A stretch of 64,000 nt of DNA from UBA11346 sp038318565 (GTDB lineage: Bacteria; Planctomycetota; UBA11346). Each line of letters opens with the position of its first letter. Within the stretch, counting starts at the first letter, position 1. A model generated the notes under the pieces. That model saw only the letters and a program-made list of their open reading frames with translations. It was not told where the DNA came from and made no database searches. The translations under genes and the position numbers were made by a program. Of the stretch, positions 1 through 7,861 are shown piece after piece. The stretch covers positions 1 to 64,000 of the forward strand of contig JBBQCI010000002.1 in assembly GCA_038318565.1 (NCBI GenBank), given 5' to 3'.

Positions 1-357
1 CGCGATGGCTGGATCACCCTGGAAGGCGAGGTGGAATGGTGGTACCAGAAAAACGCCGCCGAGGACGTGATGCAGTACATGGTTGGCGTCAAGGGGATCA
101 GGAACCAGATCAACATCAAGCCACTGATCTCCGCCACCGATGTCGAAACGGCGATCCGGGCCGCCTTCCTTCGCAATTCCATGCTTGATGCCAAGAAGAT
201 CCAGGTTTTGACGTATGGCAGCAAGGTCGATCTCACCGGAAAGGTGGCCAACTACGCTGAGCGCGAGGAGGCCGAGCGCGTCGCCTGGGCCGCACCCGGA
301 GTGCTCACGGTCGACAACCGAATCACGGTGGAGTGGGGCTGGAGAATGTTCCAATAG
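1..357 (+). CDS. BON-domain protein (5' end outside window)
   Basis: The frame is open from base 1 to a TAG at 355-357, so the start codon lies before the window; 118 codons are visible. The sequence reads as the end of one BON module (GWITLEGEVEWW, then a GVKGIRNQI stretch) followed by a second one (LTGKVANYAEREEAERVAWAAPGV, VDNRITV). BON modules are small alpha/beta domains in periplasmic proteins such as OsmY, thought to bind phospholipid or stabilise the envelope under osmotic stress. Placement just before tandem small heat-shock genes fits an envelope or protein-stress role, which is inference. No signal peptide can be judged because the N-terminus is missing. Confidence 0.85.
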   Translation, partial: RDGWITLEGEVEWWYQKNAAEDVMQYMVGVKGIRNQINIKPLISATDVETAIRAAFLRNSMLDAKKIQVLTYGSKVDLTGKVANYAEREEAERVAWAAPGVLTVDNRITVEWGWRMFQ

Positions 358-680
358 TGGACTAGATCAGCTCCATCAAGAACGACGATGAAATAACTCA
401 ATGACATCGGAATCCCGCTTACGTAGATCGCATTCCTCGGCGCCCTGGGGGCAAGACTCCAGGGCGCGGTGACCACCAAGGTTCATAAAATCACTGGTGA
501 AAGAATGCAAGGCACTCGCCGATACTCAGCGGCATGTGACCACGATCGGACGTAGGCATGACTCGGACTTATGCGTGATCGTCGACAACCTGCGTGGATG
601 CCATCTGATACTCTAATGTCAGGGTATCTAGGCGCTGTTTGATCGACGGCACACAATCAAACCTCGCCAAGGATCATCAA
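358..680. other. Intergenic spacer with one hairpin, no gene seen
   Basis: This stretch of about 320 bases separates the BON gene from the small heat-shock genes. Apart from the hairpin at 440-467 and a short inverted pair GATAC (607-611)/GTATC (624-628), I see no convincing reading frame. No CIRCE element (TTAGCACTC-N9-GAGTGCTAA) is recognisable upstream of the heat-shock genes. Confidence 0.5.
440..467 (+). terminator. Hairpin, possible terminator of the BON gene
   Basis: GCGCCCTGG (440-448) pairs perfectly with CCAGGGCGC (459-467) across a 10-nt loop, about 80 nt after the BON stop codon. No U-run follows, so intrinsic termination is uncertain. It could equally be a folded leader element. 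Confidence 0.4.
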
Positions 681-1100
681 ATGACAACTTGCGCCATGTC
701 TTGGGATCCATTCAGCGACGTTAAAGCGATGCTCACCGGGATGGCCGACATTTAGGATCGAGTATGGAGCACCGCCGGTGCAACGCCCGGTATCAACGTC
801 TACGCCAACGATGAATCGGCCACCGTCAGTAGCGAACTGCTTGGCGTCCAACCCGAATATCTGAGCGTGCAACTATACGAAGACACGTTCACGATCACTG
901 CCAAGCGTTCCTCCGCTCCGACAGCCACAGACTGGCTGATGCGGGAACGAACAGATCTCGACTTCCGCCTTAGTTTGCAACTGCCATTTTCGGTTGATGC
1001 AGAGCATATCGAAGCGGGACGAAAAAACGGAGTTCTGACGATATACCTCAAACGTACGACCAGTGACCGACCCCGTTGTATTCTTGTCAACAACGTCTGA
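681..1100 (+). pseudogene. Small heat-shock protein (Hsp20) gene interrupted by an in-frame TAG
   Basis: From ATG 681 the frame reads a typical Hsp20 N-terminus (SWDPFSDVKAML), hits TAG at 753-755, then continues in the same frame as an alpha-crystallin domain (PGINVYANDESATVSSELLGV, LYEDTFTITAKR, GVLTIYLKR) to TGA at 1098-1100. Without the stop this would be a 139-aa protein of normal Hsp20 size. An AAGGAT-like ribosome site lies just before ATG 681. A GTG at 867 could restart only the C-terminal 77 residues. Family role: ATP-independent holdase chaperone in the cytoplasm. It sits 17 nt before a second, intact Hsp20 gene. The stop may be a true nonsense mutation or a sequencing error; TAG ends other genes here, so recoding is unlikely. 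Confidence 0.75.
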
Positions 1101-1117
1101 TGCACTGAGAACATACC

Positions 1118-1507
1118 ATGAACACTTTCCTGAAGCATGATGAGAACGCCACCAAGGATCTGATGCCAGCCGTACCACATCGTAGCGTCTCTCTGCGCTG
1201 CGACATTCACGAAAACGCCACGGCTGTTACTATCATCGCCGATATGCCCGGAGTCGTCACCGAGGGGGTTGATATCCAATTGCACGGTGATGTATTAACG
1301 TTGAAAGGCACGAGTTCGATCCTTGAACCGAAGAGCATGGCGCTTTGGTGCGAATATGTTGCTCGTGATTATGAACGGACCTTCCGTCTCGGACAGACGG
1401 TCGATGTTGATCGGATTGAGGCGGTCATCAAAGACGGCGTCCTGCGCATTGAGTTGCCCAAACGAGCTGCTGTCTCACCACACAAGATCACCGTAGAGGC
1501 TGGATAG
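1118..1507 (+). CDS. Small heat-shock protein, Hsp20/alpha-crystallin family
   Basis: This 129-aa protein is almost entirely an alpha-crystallin domain: CDIHENATAVTIIADMPGV, VDIQLHGDVLTLKG, YERTFRLGQTVD, then the GVLRIELPK strand and a conserved-type C-terminal tail. Such proteins form oligomers that hold unfolding clients for the DnaK/ClpB system. It follows the interrupted Hsp20 gene by 17 nt and probably shares its transcript, so it may be the only working copy of the pair. The divergent paralogue (low identity by eye) suggests an old duplication with specialisation, as is common for HspA/HspB pairs. Confidence 0.9.
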   Translation: MNTFLKHDENATKDLMPAVPHRSVSLRCDIHENATAVTIIADMPGVVTEGVDIQLHGDVLTLKGTSSILEPKSMALWCEYVARDYERTFRLGQTVDVDRIEAVIKDGVLRIELPKRAAVSPHKITVEAG

Positions 1508-1613
1508 AAGTTTTTTCAGAATCCAGTTTCGTTTGGGAGATCCGCTGGTTGTCCTGGGCGCGACGACGAGTCTCTTTTGCTCTATTTTACAATCCCTTTG
1601 AACCTGATGAGGA

Positions 1614-4214
1614 ATGTTAGGCTCTGTGATGTCTATGACCACGCCATCTACTCCCGCCAAAACACCGGCCCTTGATCTGTCCAGGCACGCCGGTCTCTCC
1701 GAGGTCGAGGCCGGACAACGGCTACTTGTCGATGGCCCAAATGCCCTGCCAGTCCAGGAACGCCACGGTCTGTACGCCATCGCCTGGGAAGTGATCAAAG
1801 AACCCATGTTCATGCTGTTGGTGGCGGCTGGAGCGCTCTACCTGCTGATGGGGGAGCTCAGAGACGCGGCAATGCTGCTTGGTTTCGTCTTCGTGGTCAT
1901 GGGCATCACTATCGTTCAGGAGCGACGCACCGAGCGTGCCCTGGACGCCCTGCGCGATCTGTCGAGTCCGCGGGCGCTGGTGATTCGCGATGGCCAGCGC
2001 AAACGCATCTCCGCCAAAAACCTGGTCCGTGGCGACCTGATCCAGCTTGCCGAGGGCGATCGCGTCCCGGCCGACGCCGTGCTGCGAACGGGGATCAACC
2101 TGTCGGTCGACGAGTCGCTACTCACCGGCGAATCCGTTGCCGTATCCAAGACAGCCTCGGCGACGGCGCAGGCTCTGGACCGGCCGGGCGGCGATGCTTT
2201 GCCATCCGTATTCTCGGGCACCCTGGTCACTGCTGGGCAGGGTATGGCCGAGGTCCTCGCCACCGGGTTGCGCTCGGAATTGGGGAAAATCGGGAAGGCC
2301 CTCAGCCAGGTGAAGCCGGAGCGCACTCTACTCCAGGTGGAGACCGGCCGACTGGTGCGAAACCTGACGATCATCGGTCTGGCCCTGTGTTGCGTGGTTG
2401 TGGTGGTCTATGCCCTGACCCGCGGCGGGGACATGGCCAGCTGGAAGCAGGGCCTCCTTGCCGGCATCGCTATGGCCATGGCGATGCTGCCCGAGGAGTT
2501 CCCGGTGGTGCTGACCATCTTCCTTGCCCTGGGCGCTTGGCGCATCTCGCGCAACCGGGTGCTGACTCGCCGTATGCCGGCGATCGAGACGTTGGGCGCC
2601 GCCACGGTGTTGTGCACCGACAAGACCGGAACCCTGACCCTCAACCAGATGACGGTGACGCGGATCATCATCGAGGGGCGCACCGTCAATCTGGACGGTG
2701 CCTCGGCCGATCAGCCAGCTGATGTCCAGGCTCTGCTCGACATAGCCGTTCTGGCGAGCAAGCCAGACCCCTTCGACCCGATGGAGCGTGCCATTCATGC
2801 TGCTGGCACAAAAATAGCATCAGCGAACCAGACGCGCCATCGCGGATGGACCATGGAACGCGAATATCCACTTTCACCAGAACTCCTCGCGGTCAGCCAA
2901 GCGTGGAGCCAGGGCAATGGCGCACCACTGCTGGTCGCCTCGAAAGGAGCGCCAGAAGCCATCGCCGGCTTGTGTGGCATGTCACCGGAAAGAATCGAGA
3001 TTCTCACCAAACAGGTCACCGCCCTGGCTGGTGAAGGGCTCCGTGTGCTGGGCGTGGCCAAGGCCGTTGTTCAGGCCGATCACCTGCCCGCGATCCACCA
3101 CGACCTGGACCTGGAATTCGTCGGCCTCATCGGACTCGCTGATCCGCTGCGCCCAAATGTTCCGGCTGCGGTGGCCGAGTGCCAGTCCGCCGGCATCAGG
3201 GTGGTGATGATCACCGGTGACTATCCCGCCACCGCCCAAAACATTGCCCGGCAGGCCGGCCTCGCCAACCACAGCGAAGTCATTACTGGGCCGGAACTTG
3301 AGGGCATGTCCGACGAGATCCTGGCCACCCGAATACGCACGGTCCAAGTCTTCGCCCGGGTAGTGCCCGAGCAGAAGTTGCGCCTCGTCCAGGCCCTTAA
3401 GGCGAACCGCGAGGTGGTGGCCATGACCGGTGACGGGGTGAACGACGCACCGGCCCTCAAGGCGGCAAACATCGGCATCGCCATGGGCGGACGCGGCACC
3501 GATGTGGCGCGTGAGTCCGCCGCCCTGGTGCTGCTCGATGACGATTTCGCTTCGATCGCCGCGGCGGTGAAGATGGGCCGGCGCATCTTCGACAACATCA
3601 AGAAATCTATCGCCTTCATCTTTGCGGTGCATGTGCCGATTGCCGGGTTGTCGATGCTGCCGGTCTTCATCCCGGGTTGGCCGCTCCTCTTACTGCCAGT
3701 CCACATCGTCTTTCTGGAACTGGTTATCGACCCGTCGTGCACGCTGATCTTCGAGGCCGAGGAACCCGAGAAGGATGTCATGAGCCGACCGCCACGCGAT
3801 TCCAACGAACGCCTGTTCTCCTGGAAGAGCATCGCCATCAGCCTGCTGCAAGGAGTGAGCGCTCTGGTGGTCTGCATCGGTATTTTTCTCTACGCCAAAA
3901 CAAATCACGGTTATGACGCGGCCCGCGCCCTGACCTTCACCAGTCTCGTGGCAGCATTCATCGCCATCATCATCACCAACCGGTCGTGGTCGCGCAGCCT
4001 TTTCGGCATCCTGCGGACACCGAACATGGCCCAATGGTGGGTGGTCCTGGGGACGATCGGGCTCCTCACTCTGGTGCTCTGCCTGCCTGTGGCCCGCACC
4101 CTGTTCCACTTCGCCCCGCTGCATGCGCTGGATCTGGCGATTAGCATAACGGCCGGCGTCCTCAGCGTCGGTTGGTTCGAGATTCTTAAGTACGTCCGTC
4201 GTCGGCGCGCCTGA
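1614..4214 (+). CDS. P-type cation-translocating ATPase (P2-like)
   Basis: Integral inner-membrane pump of 866 aa. Landmarks in order: N-terminal cation-ATPase domain (about 25-75), actuator TGES (171-174), TM4 motif PEEFP (293-297), phosphorylation site DKTGTLT with Asp336, hinge TGDGVND (605-611), then a C-terminal bundle with ELVIDPSCTLIFEAE. The TM4 PEEFP replaces the PEGLP of SERCA/PMCA pumps, which places it in a bacterial P2-like subfamily whose ion is not certain. There is no heavy-metal-binding CPx motif, so it is not a CopA/ZntA type. Start is ambiguous: GAGGA (1609-1613) abuts ATG 1614, while GTG 1626 or ATG 1629 would have more normal spacing. It lies 5' of the metal-efflux operon and may share its physiological role. 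Confidence 0.88.
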   Translation: MLGSVMSMTTPSTPAKTPALDLSRHAGLSEVEAGQRLLVDGPNALPVQERHGLYAIAWEVIKEPMFMLLVAAGALYLLMGELRDAAMLLGFVFVVMGITIVQERRTERALDALRDLSSPRALVIRDGQRKRISAKNLVRGDLIQLAEGDRVPADAVLRTGINLSVDESLLTGESVAVSKTASATAQALDRPGGDALPSVFSGTLVTAGQGMAEVLATGLRSELGKIGKALSQVKPERTLLQVETGRLVRNLTIIGLALCCVVVVVYALTRGGDMASWKQGLLAGIAMAMAMLPEEFPVVLTIFLALGAWRISRNRVLTRRMPAIETLGAATVLCTDKTGTLTLNQMTVTRIIIEGRTVNLDGASADQPADVQALLDIAVLASKPDPFDPMERAIHAAGTKIASANQTRHRGWTMEREYPLSPELLAVSQAWSQGNGAPLLVASKGAPEAIAGLCGMSPERIEILTKQVTALAGEGLRVLGVAKAVVQADHLPAIHHDLDLEFVGLIGLADPLRPNVPAAVAECQSAGIRVVMITGDYPATAQNIARQAGLANHSEVITGPELEGMSDEILATRIRTVQVFARVVPEQKLRLVQALKANREVVAMTGDGVNDAPALKAANIGIAMGGRGTDVARESAALVLLDDDFASIAAAVKMGRRIFDNIKKSIAFIFAVHVPIAGLSMLPVFIPGWPLLLLPVHIVFLELVIDPSCTLIFEAEEPEKDVMSRPPRDSNERLFSWKSIAISLLQGVSALVVCIGIFLYAKTNHGYDAARALTFTSLVAAFIAIIITNRSWSRSLFGILRTPNMAQWWVVLGTIGLLTLVLCLPVARTLFHFAPLHALDLAISITAGVLSVGWFEILKYVRRRRA

Positions 4215-4244
4215 TACCGTCCATCGCGATTATGGAGTCCGCTC

Positions 4245-4319
4245 ATGTTCGACATTGGTCTGGTCAAACTGATCGTCATCCGAGCTTGCCTTGCCTTGGC
4301 TTGGCTGACTCACGATTGA
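4245..4319 (+). other. 24-codon hydrophobic micro-ORF, doubtful
   Basis: GGAG at 4233-4236 precedes an ATG at 4245 that opens a 24-residue peptide beginning MFDIGLVKLIVI. The opening resembles the start of TatB-type proteins and is hydrophobic, but nothing after it supports that family. It could be a gene remnant, a tiny membrane peptide or chance. It occupies the otherwise empty 4215-4393 spacer. Confidence 0.15.
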
Positions 4320-4393
4320 CACTTCGAGAGCACTAACGTGCCTCGCCAGCGGATCGCTCACCGCTTGGCCACCATGGTGCACCTCGATAAGGA

Positions 4394-4804
4394 TTGACAC
4401 CCCACTGCGTCTTGGAACATATCCCTCCAGTGCGCCGCCTTGCCTGCATCGTAATCAAAGGACTTCGCCACGCCGCTGTCGGCGTGGCCATCGCAGCCGT
4501 TCTGATGACGATGTTCCAAGTTCATGTGCATCACCAGCAGGCCGACTGCCACGTGCACACGGACGGGCTGTCGCTGAGTTGCGCCATCGACGATGTGCCC
4601 GCTTACCCCGCTGACCCCGCTATGCCCCAGCCGGCTGACGGGGATGGCTGCTGCAGCTGTCCGCCTACACATGCCCTGGCGGTGGACAGCGAGCGCATAC
4701 CTCTGCACGCCACGGTCGAAATTATCGAGCCGATCTCGCACACCATTGTTGTTCCGGACAGCCTTTCCTATCCCCCTGATCCCCCGCCTGCCCAACTGAG
4801 CTGA
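4394..4804 (+). CDS. Cys/His-rich putative metal-binding protein, first gene of efflux operon
   Basis: This 136-aa protein has a hydrophobic stretch at about 26-42 followed by clusters of metal ligands: HVHHQQADCHVH and later DGCCSCPPTH. That pattern, just upstream of a CzcC-like gene, recalls the small periplasmic accessory proteins of heavy-metal RND operons (CzcI-type), though no clear homology is visible. The likely role is periplasmic metal binding or regulation; this is inference. The start is a TTG at 4394 preceded by AAGGA with almost no spacing; a GTG at 4430 is an alternative that leaves the hydrophobic segment intact. It lies 79 nt before the preferred czcC start. Confidence 0.6.
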   Translation: MTPHCVLEHIPPVRRLACIVIKGLRHAAVGVAIAAVLMTMFQVHVHHQQADCHVHTDGLSLSCAIDDVPAYPADPAMPQPADGDGCCSCPPTHALAVDSERIPLHATVEIIEPISHTIVVPDSLSYPPDPPPAQLS

Positions 4805-4883
4805 GCCTGCCGTACGCGCTATGGGCGCGTGCGAACGGAATCCGTGCCTCCACGGGTTCCGCCACCTCAGCCCGGGGATCGTC

Positions 4884-6299
4884 ATGTCCACGTCCACGCC
4901 GTTCGTATTCCGTGCCCATTTTGGGGCCGGGGTGCTCGCCTCCACTTGCGCGGTTTTTGTAGCAGTAGCTGTTGCCGTTGCCGTCGCGGTAGCCGTGTCC
5001 GGTTGCGCCGGCCCGGCCACCCGGCCGCCAGACACCCAGGCGGCGGCGCCGGTCGTGGCGTCTCCACCCCCGACGGACCGGGTCGCTCGACCAGCTCAGG
5101 ACTGGTCGGGATCTGTCACCATGGCCCGGTTGGTCGAGGTGGCCGAGCAGGCCCATCCGACTCGGGCCGCCATCGCCGCGGCTCAGGCCGCAGCCCTGGC
5201 ACAGGTCCGACAGGCTGGCGCTTGGGACAACCCGGCATTGGAACTGAATCTTGGCCAGACGCGTGCCCGGGTGGATGATCTCGAAGGTGACCAGCCCTAC
5301 GGAGGCAGTCTCAGTCAGCGCCTGCATTGGTGGGGAAAGCGCAACGCCCGCATTGCCGCCGCCCAGGCCCAGCAGCAGGTGGCCGAAGCTGAGGCACAGG
5401 TCGCACTCCTGGGCCTGCGGGCCGATGTCCGCCGCGCCAGCATCGTCTATGCAGCCGCCACCGAGGCGGTGAACCAGGCGGTGGAGGACGCCCGGCTTGC
5501 GGCCGAACTGGCTGCGCTGACCGAGACCCGGCTGGCCGTCGGCGAAGCCGATCGATCCAGTGTCGCCAGGGCCAAGCTGGAAGTGACCACGACCTCGTTG
5601 CACCGCGATGCCCGCATACGCGAAGCCGCCACGGCACTTGCGGTGCTGCGCACCTGGTGCGATCCGGCCTTGCCCGATGGACTGCGGATCGCCGATGCGT
5701 TCACCGCCTCCACGGTGACGACCGACACGACCAGCCTGGCGCAGGCAACGGAGCGTCATCCGCAATTGCGCGCCCTAGCCGAAGCAGCAGCAGCTGCTGG
5801 GGCGATGGTGAACGCCGAACGTGCCTCGCGAATGCCCGACCTGACGGTGGGCGTCTTTGCCGACCGCGAGGCGGAGAAGGACACCTATGGCGTGACGCTC
5901 GGCTTCGAGCTGCCGCTGTGGAACCGGAACGACGCCGGCATCGCCTCCGCCGAAGCAGCCCAGGCCCAGGCCCGCGCGACCGCGCGTAGCGAACGCTTGC
6001 GTCTGATCCGTGATCTGGTGGAGGCTTTGGGCGCCGCCCAGACCGCCCAGGGCGAGGTCGTGGCCCTGACCGAGCTGGCGGTTCCGGTTGCCGACGAGGC
6101 GATCAACCTGCGCACGACGGCGTTCAAGGCCGGCGAAGCCAGCCTGTCCGACCTGCTGGAGGCACGCCGCGCCGCCAATGCTGTTCGCGCCGAACTGCGA
6201 GATGCCCGACGTCGCGCCGCTCTCGCTGTGGTCGATCTGGGTATGGCTGTGGGCGATCCAGCGCTGGGCGTCACGCCCATGGACGCACCGCTACCCTGA
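4884..6299 (+). CDS. czcC: Outer-membrane efflux lipoprotein, TolC/CzcC family
   Basis: Outer-membrane channel component of a tripartite RND pump, 471 aa from ATG 4884. I prefer this start because GGGGAT lies just before it; an in-frame upstream start at 4821 would add 21 residues ahead of the signal peptide. The signal peptide carries an unusual Val-Ala dipeptide run followed by a lipobox (VAVSGC). The body shows two OEP repeats with long alpha-helical, Ala/Glu-rich segments (AAQAAALAQVRQAG, NPALELNLGQTRAR; LTVGVFADREAEKDTYGVTLGFELPLW is the second-repeat beta-strand region). It is followed by the adaptor and pump genes in the usual C-B-A order. Confidence 0.88.
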   Translation: MSTSTPFVFRAHFGAGVLASTCAVFVAVAVAVAVAVAVSGCAGPATRPPDTQAAAPVVASPPPTDRVARPAQDWSGSVTMARLVEVAEQAHPTRAAIAAAQAAALAQVRQAGAWDNPALELNLGQTRARVDDLEGDQPYGGSLSQRLHWWGKRNARIAAAQAQQQVAEAEAQVALLGLRADVRRASIVYAAATEAVNQAVEDARLAAELAALTETRLAVGEADRSSVARAKLEVTTTSLHRDARIREAATALAVLRTWCDPALPDGLRIADAFTASTVTTDTTSLAQATERHPQLRALAEAAAAAGAMVNAERASRMPDLTVGVFADREAEKDTYGVTLGFELPLWNRNDAGIASAEAAQAQARATARSERLRLIRDLVEALGAAQTAQGEVVALTELAVPVADEAINLRTTAFKAGEASLSDLLEARRAANAVRAELRDARRRAALAVVDLGMAVGDPALGVTPMDAPLP

Positions 6300-6412
6300 C
6301 CGGCGCGGCGGCTCGGGACGCATCACGGGATGCTGACCCGAGGCTCGGACCTGCTCGGCAGGTTCCCGCCAGTCGCCGGCCCCTCCTCCAACGCACATCC
6401 GAAGAGCTTACC

Positions 6413-7858
6413 ATGAACCTACGCCAACTGATCGCCCCCACCCTTGCTGCCCTGCTGGCTGGATGCGGCGGCAGCAACCATCCGCTGACGCCAGGTGCTC
6501 CCGCCGCTGATGGCCATGGCCATGGCCATGGCCACGGTGCCGTACCAGCTGTCGAGGCCGGCCATGAAGGGCACGACCACGGCACAGGTGGCATCACTCT
6601 GCCGGCCACCGTGCAGACGAATCTCGGCATCACCTGGGCCACCGCAGAATACCGTGTCGTCCAGGGCGTTGTGCGTATGCCCGGCCGCTTCGAGTCGGAG
6701 CCGTCGGCCCGGCGCAGGTACCAGGTCCCGCTGGCCGGGCGCGTCGAGGTGTTGGTCCAGCCGTACCAACAGGTCGCAGTGGGAACCATACTCTACCAGC
6801 TGCACGCGCCCGAATGGAAGCGGCTCCAGCAGGAGATCGCTGATGCGGTTGGCGCTGTCATGTCCGCTGACGACCAGTTTGCTGCTGCACAAGAGCATGT
6901 GGCCGCCCTTGCCCAGGCGTTGACCCTGTGGAGCGAGCGGCTCGACACCCTTGATCGCCTGGGCAAGGACCTCGGCGGCAAGGCGGCAGAGCGGGTTGAC
7001 GTCGCCTATCGTGTCGCGGAACTGCGGATCAGCGCAGCCGAGGCCAAACGCGAACTGGCCGAGGCCAAACGCCAGGCGCGCGGCGGCGATGGCACGCCAG
7101 AAAGCGGCCAAGCTCAGGTCAGGCTCGACCTCCTGCTCGCTCAGGCGGCCCAGCTCACCGGTCTGACGGCAGAAACCTTGCTCGCCGTCTCGAACGGCAA
7201 GCCCGCCTGGGCCACCATCGCCGCCATCGAAGTGCGTGCGATCTCCGCCGGTGTGGTCGAAGGCGAGGTCGTCTCAAGCGGCACCTGGATTGGCGCCCAC
7301 AGCATCGTCCTTATCGTCACCGATCCGGCCGGCGTGCGCCTGCGCGCTGCCGGTCTTCAGGCCGACCTTCCCCGCCTGAGCGATGGTCTCCTGGCTCGTA
7401 TTGTCGCCGCCGACCCGGCGGTGACGCAATCGCTGCCGGCGACCCTGGTGATCGGACCAACCGCCGACTCGATCGACCGGTCGGTAGATCTCATCGCGCG
7501 GCCCGCGGAAGGCGCCCGCCTGCCCGCCTGGGTACGGCCGGGAGTCACTGCCAACCTGGAGGTCGTCCTCACCGGTTCGCCCGAGGAGGAACTCGCCATC
7601 CCGCTCGGCGCCACCATCCGCGACGGGCTGAAGACGATCATGTTCCGTCGCGACCCCCAGCATCCCGACCAGGTCAGCGTGCTTGAGGCTGATCTCGGTC
7701 CTAGCGATGGTCGCTGGGTGGTTGTGCAGTCAGGTCTGAAGGAGGGCGATCAGGTGGTGCTCGGCGGCATCTACCCGCTGAAGCTGTCGCAACAGGCGGG
7801 TGCGACGCAAGCCGGCCACTTCGAAGCCGATGGAACCTTTCACACGGGAAAGCACTGA
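6413..7858 (+). CDS. czcB: RND efflux periplasmic adaptor lipoprotein, CzcB family
   Basis: Membrane-fusion subunit, 481 aa, joining the inner-membrane pump to the outer-membrane channel. A lipobox (LAALLAGC) ends the signal peptide. A His-rich segment follows at about 30-58 (DGHGHGHGHG and EGHDHG), typical of metal-handling adaptors. The first lipoyl half (AGRVEVLVQPYQQVAVGTIL), an alpha hairpin of about 100 residues, and the beta-barrel/membrane-proximal domain (GVTANLEVVL, LAIPLGATIRDG, GLKEGDQVVLGG) follow in order. The His-Gly tract is encoded by a perfect GGCCAT tandem repeat. The gene ends 3 nt before the pump gene. Confidence 0.9.
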   Translation: MNLRQLIAPTLAALLAGCGGSNHPLTPGAPAADGHGHGHGHGAVPAVEAGHEGHDHGTGGITLPATVQTNLGITWATAEYRVVQGVVRMPGRFESEPSARRRYQVPLAGRVEVLVQPYQQVAVGTILYQLHAPEWKRLQQEIADAVGAVMSADDQFAAAQEHVAALAQALTLWSERLDTLDRLGKDLGGKAAERVDVAYRVAELRISAAEAKRELAEAKRQARGGDGTPESGQAQVRLDLLLAQAAQLTGLTAETLLAVSNGKPAWATIAAIEVRAISAGVVEGEVVSSGTWIGAHSIVLIVTDPAGVRLRAAGLQADLPRLSDGLLARIVAADPAVTQSLPATLVIGPTADSIDRSVDLIARPAEGARLPAWVRPGVTANLEVVLTGSPEEELAIPLGATIRDGLKTIMFRRDPQHPDQVSVLEADLGPSDGRWVVVQSGLKEGDQVVLGGIYPLKLSQQAGATQAGHFEADGTFHTGKH

Positions 7859-7861
7859 GCC

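Noticed and set aside
4245..4319. TatB-like micro-gene (MFDIGLV start)
   Set aside because: Only the first few residues resemble TatB; no helix and amphipathic region follow. Kept as a doubtful entry only.
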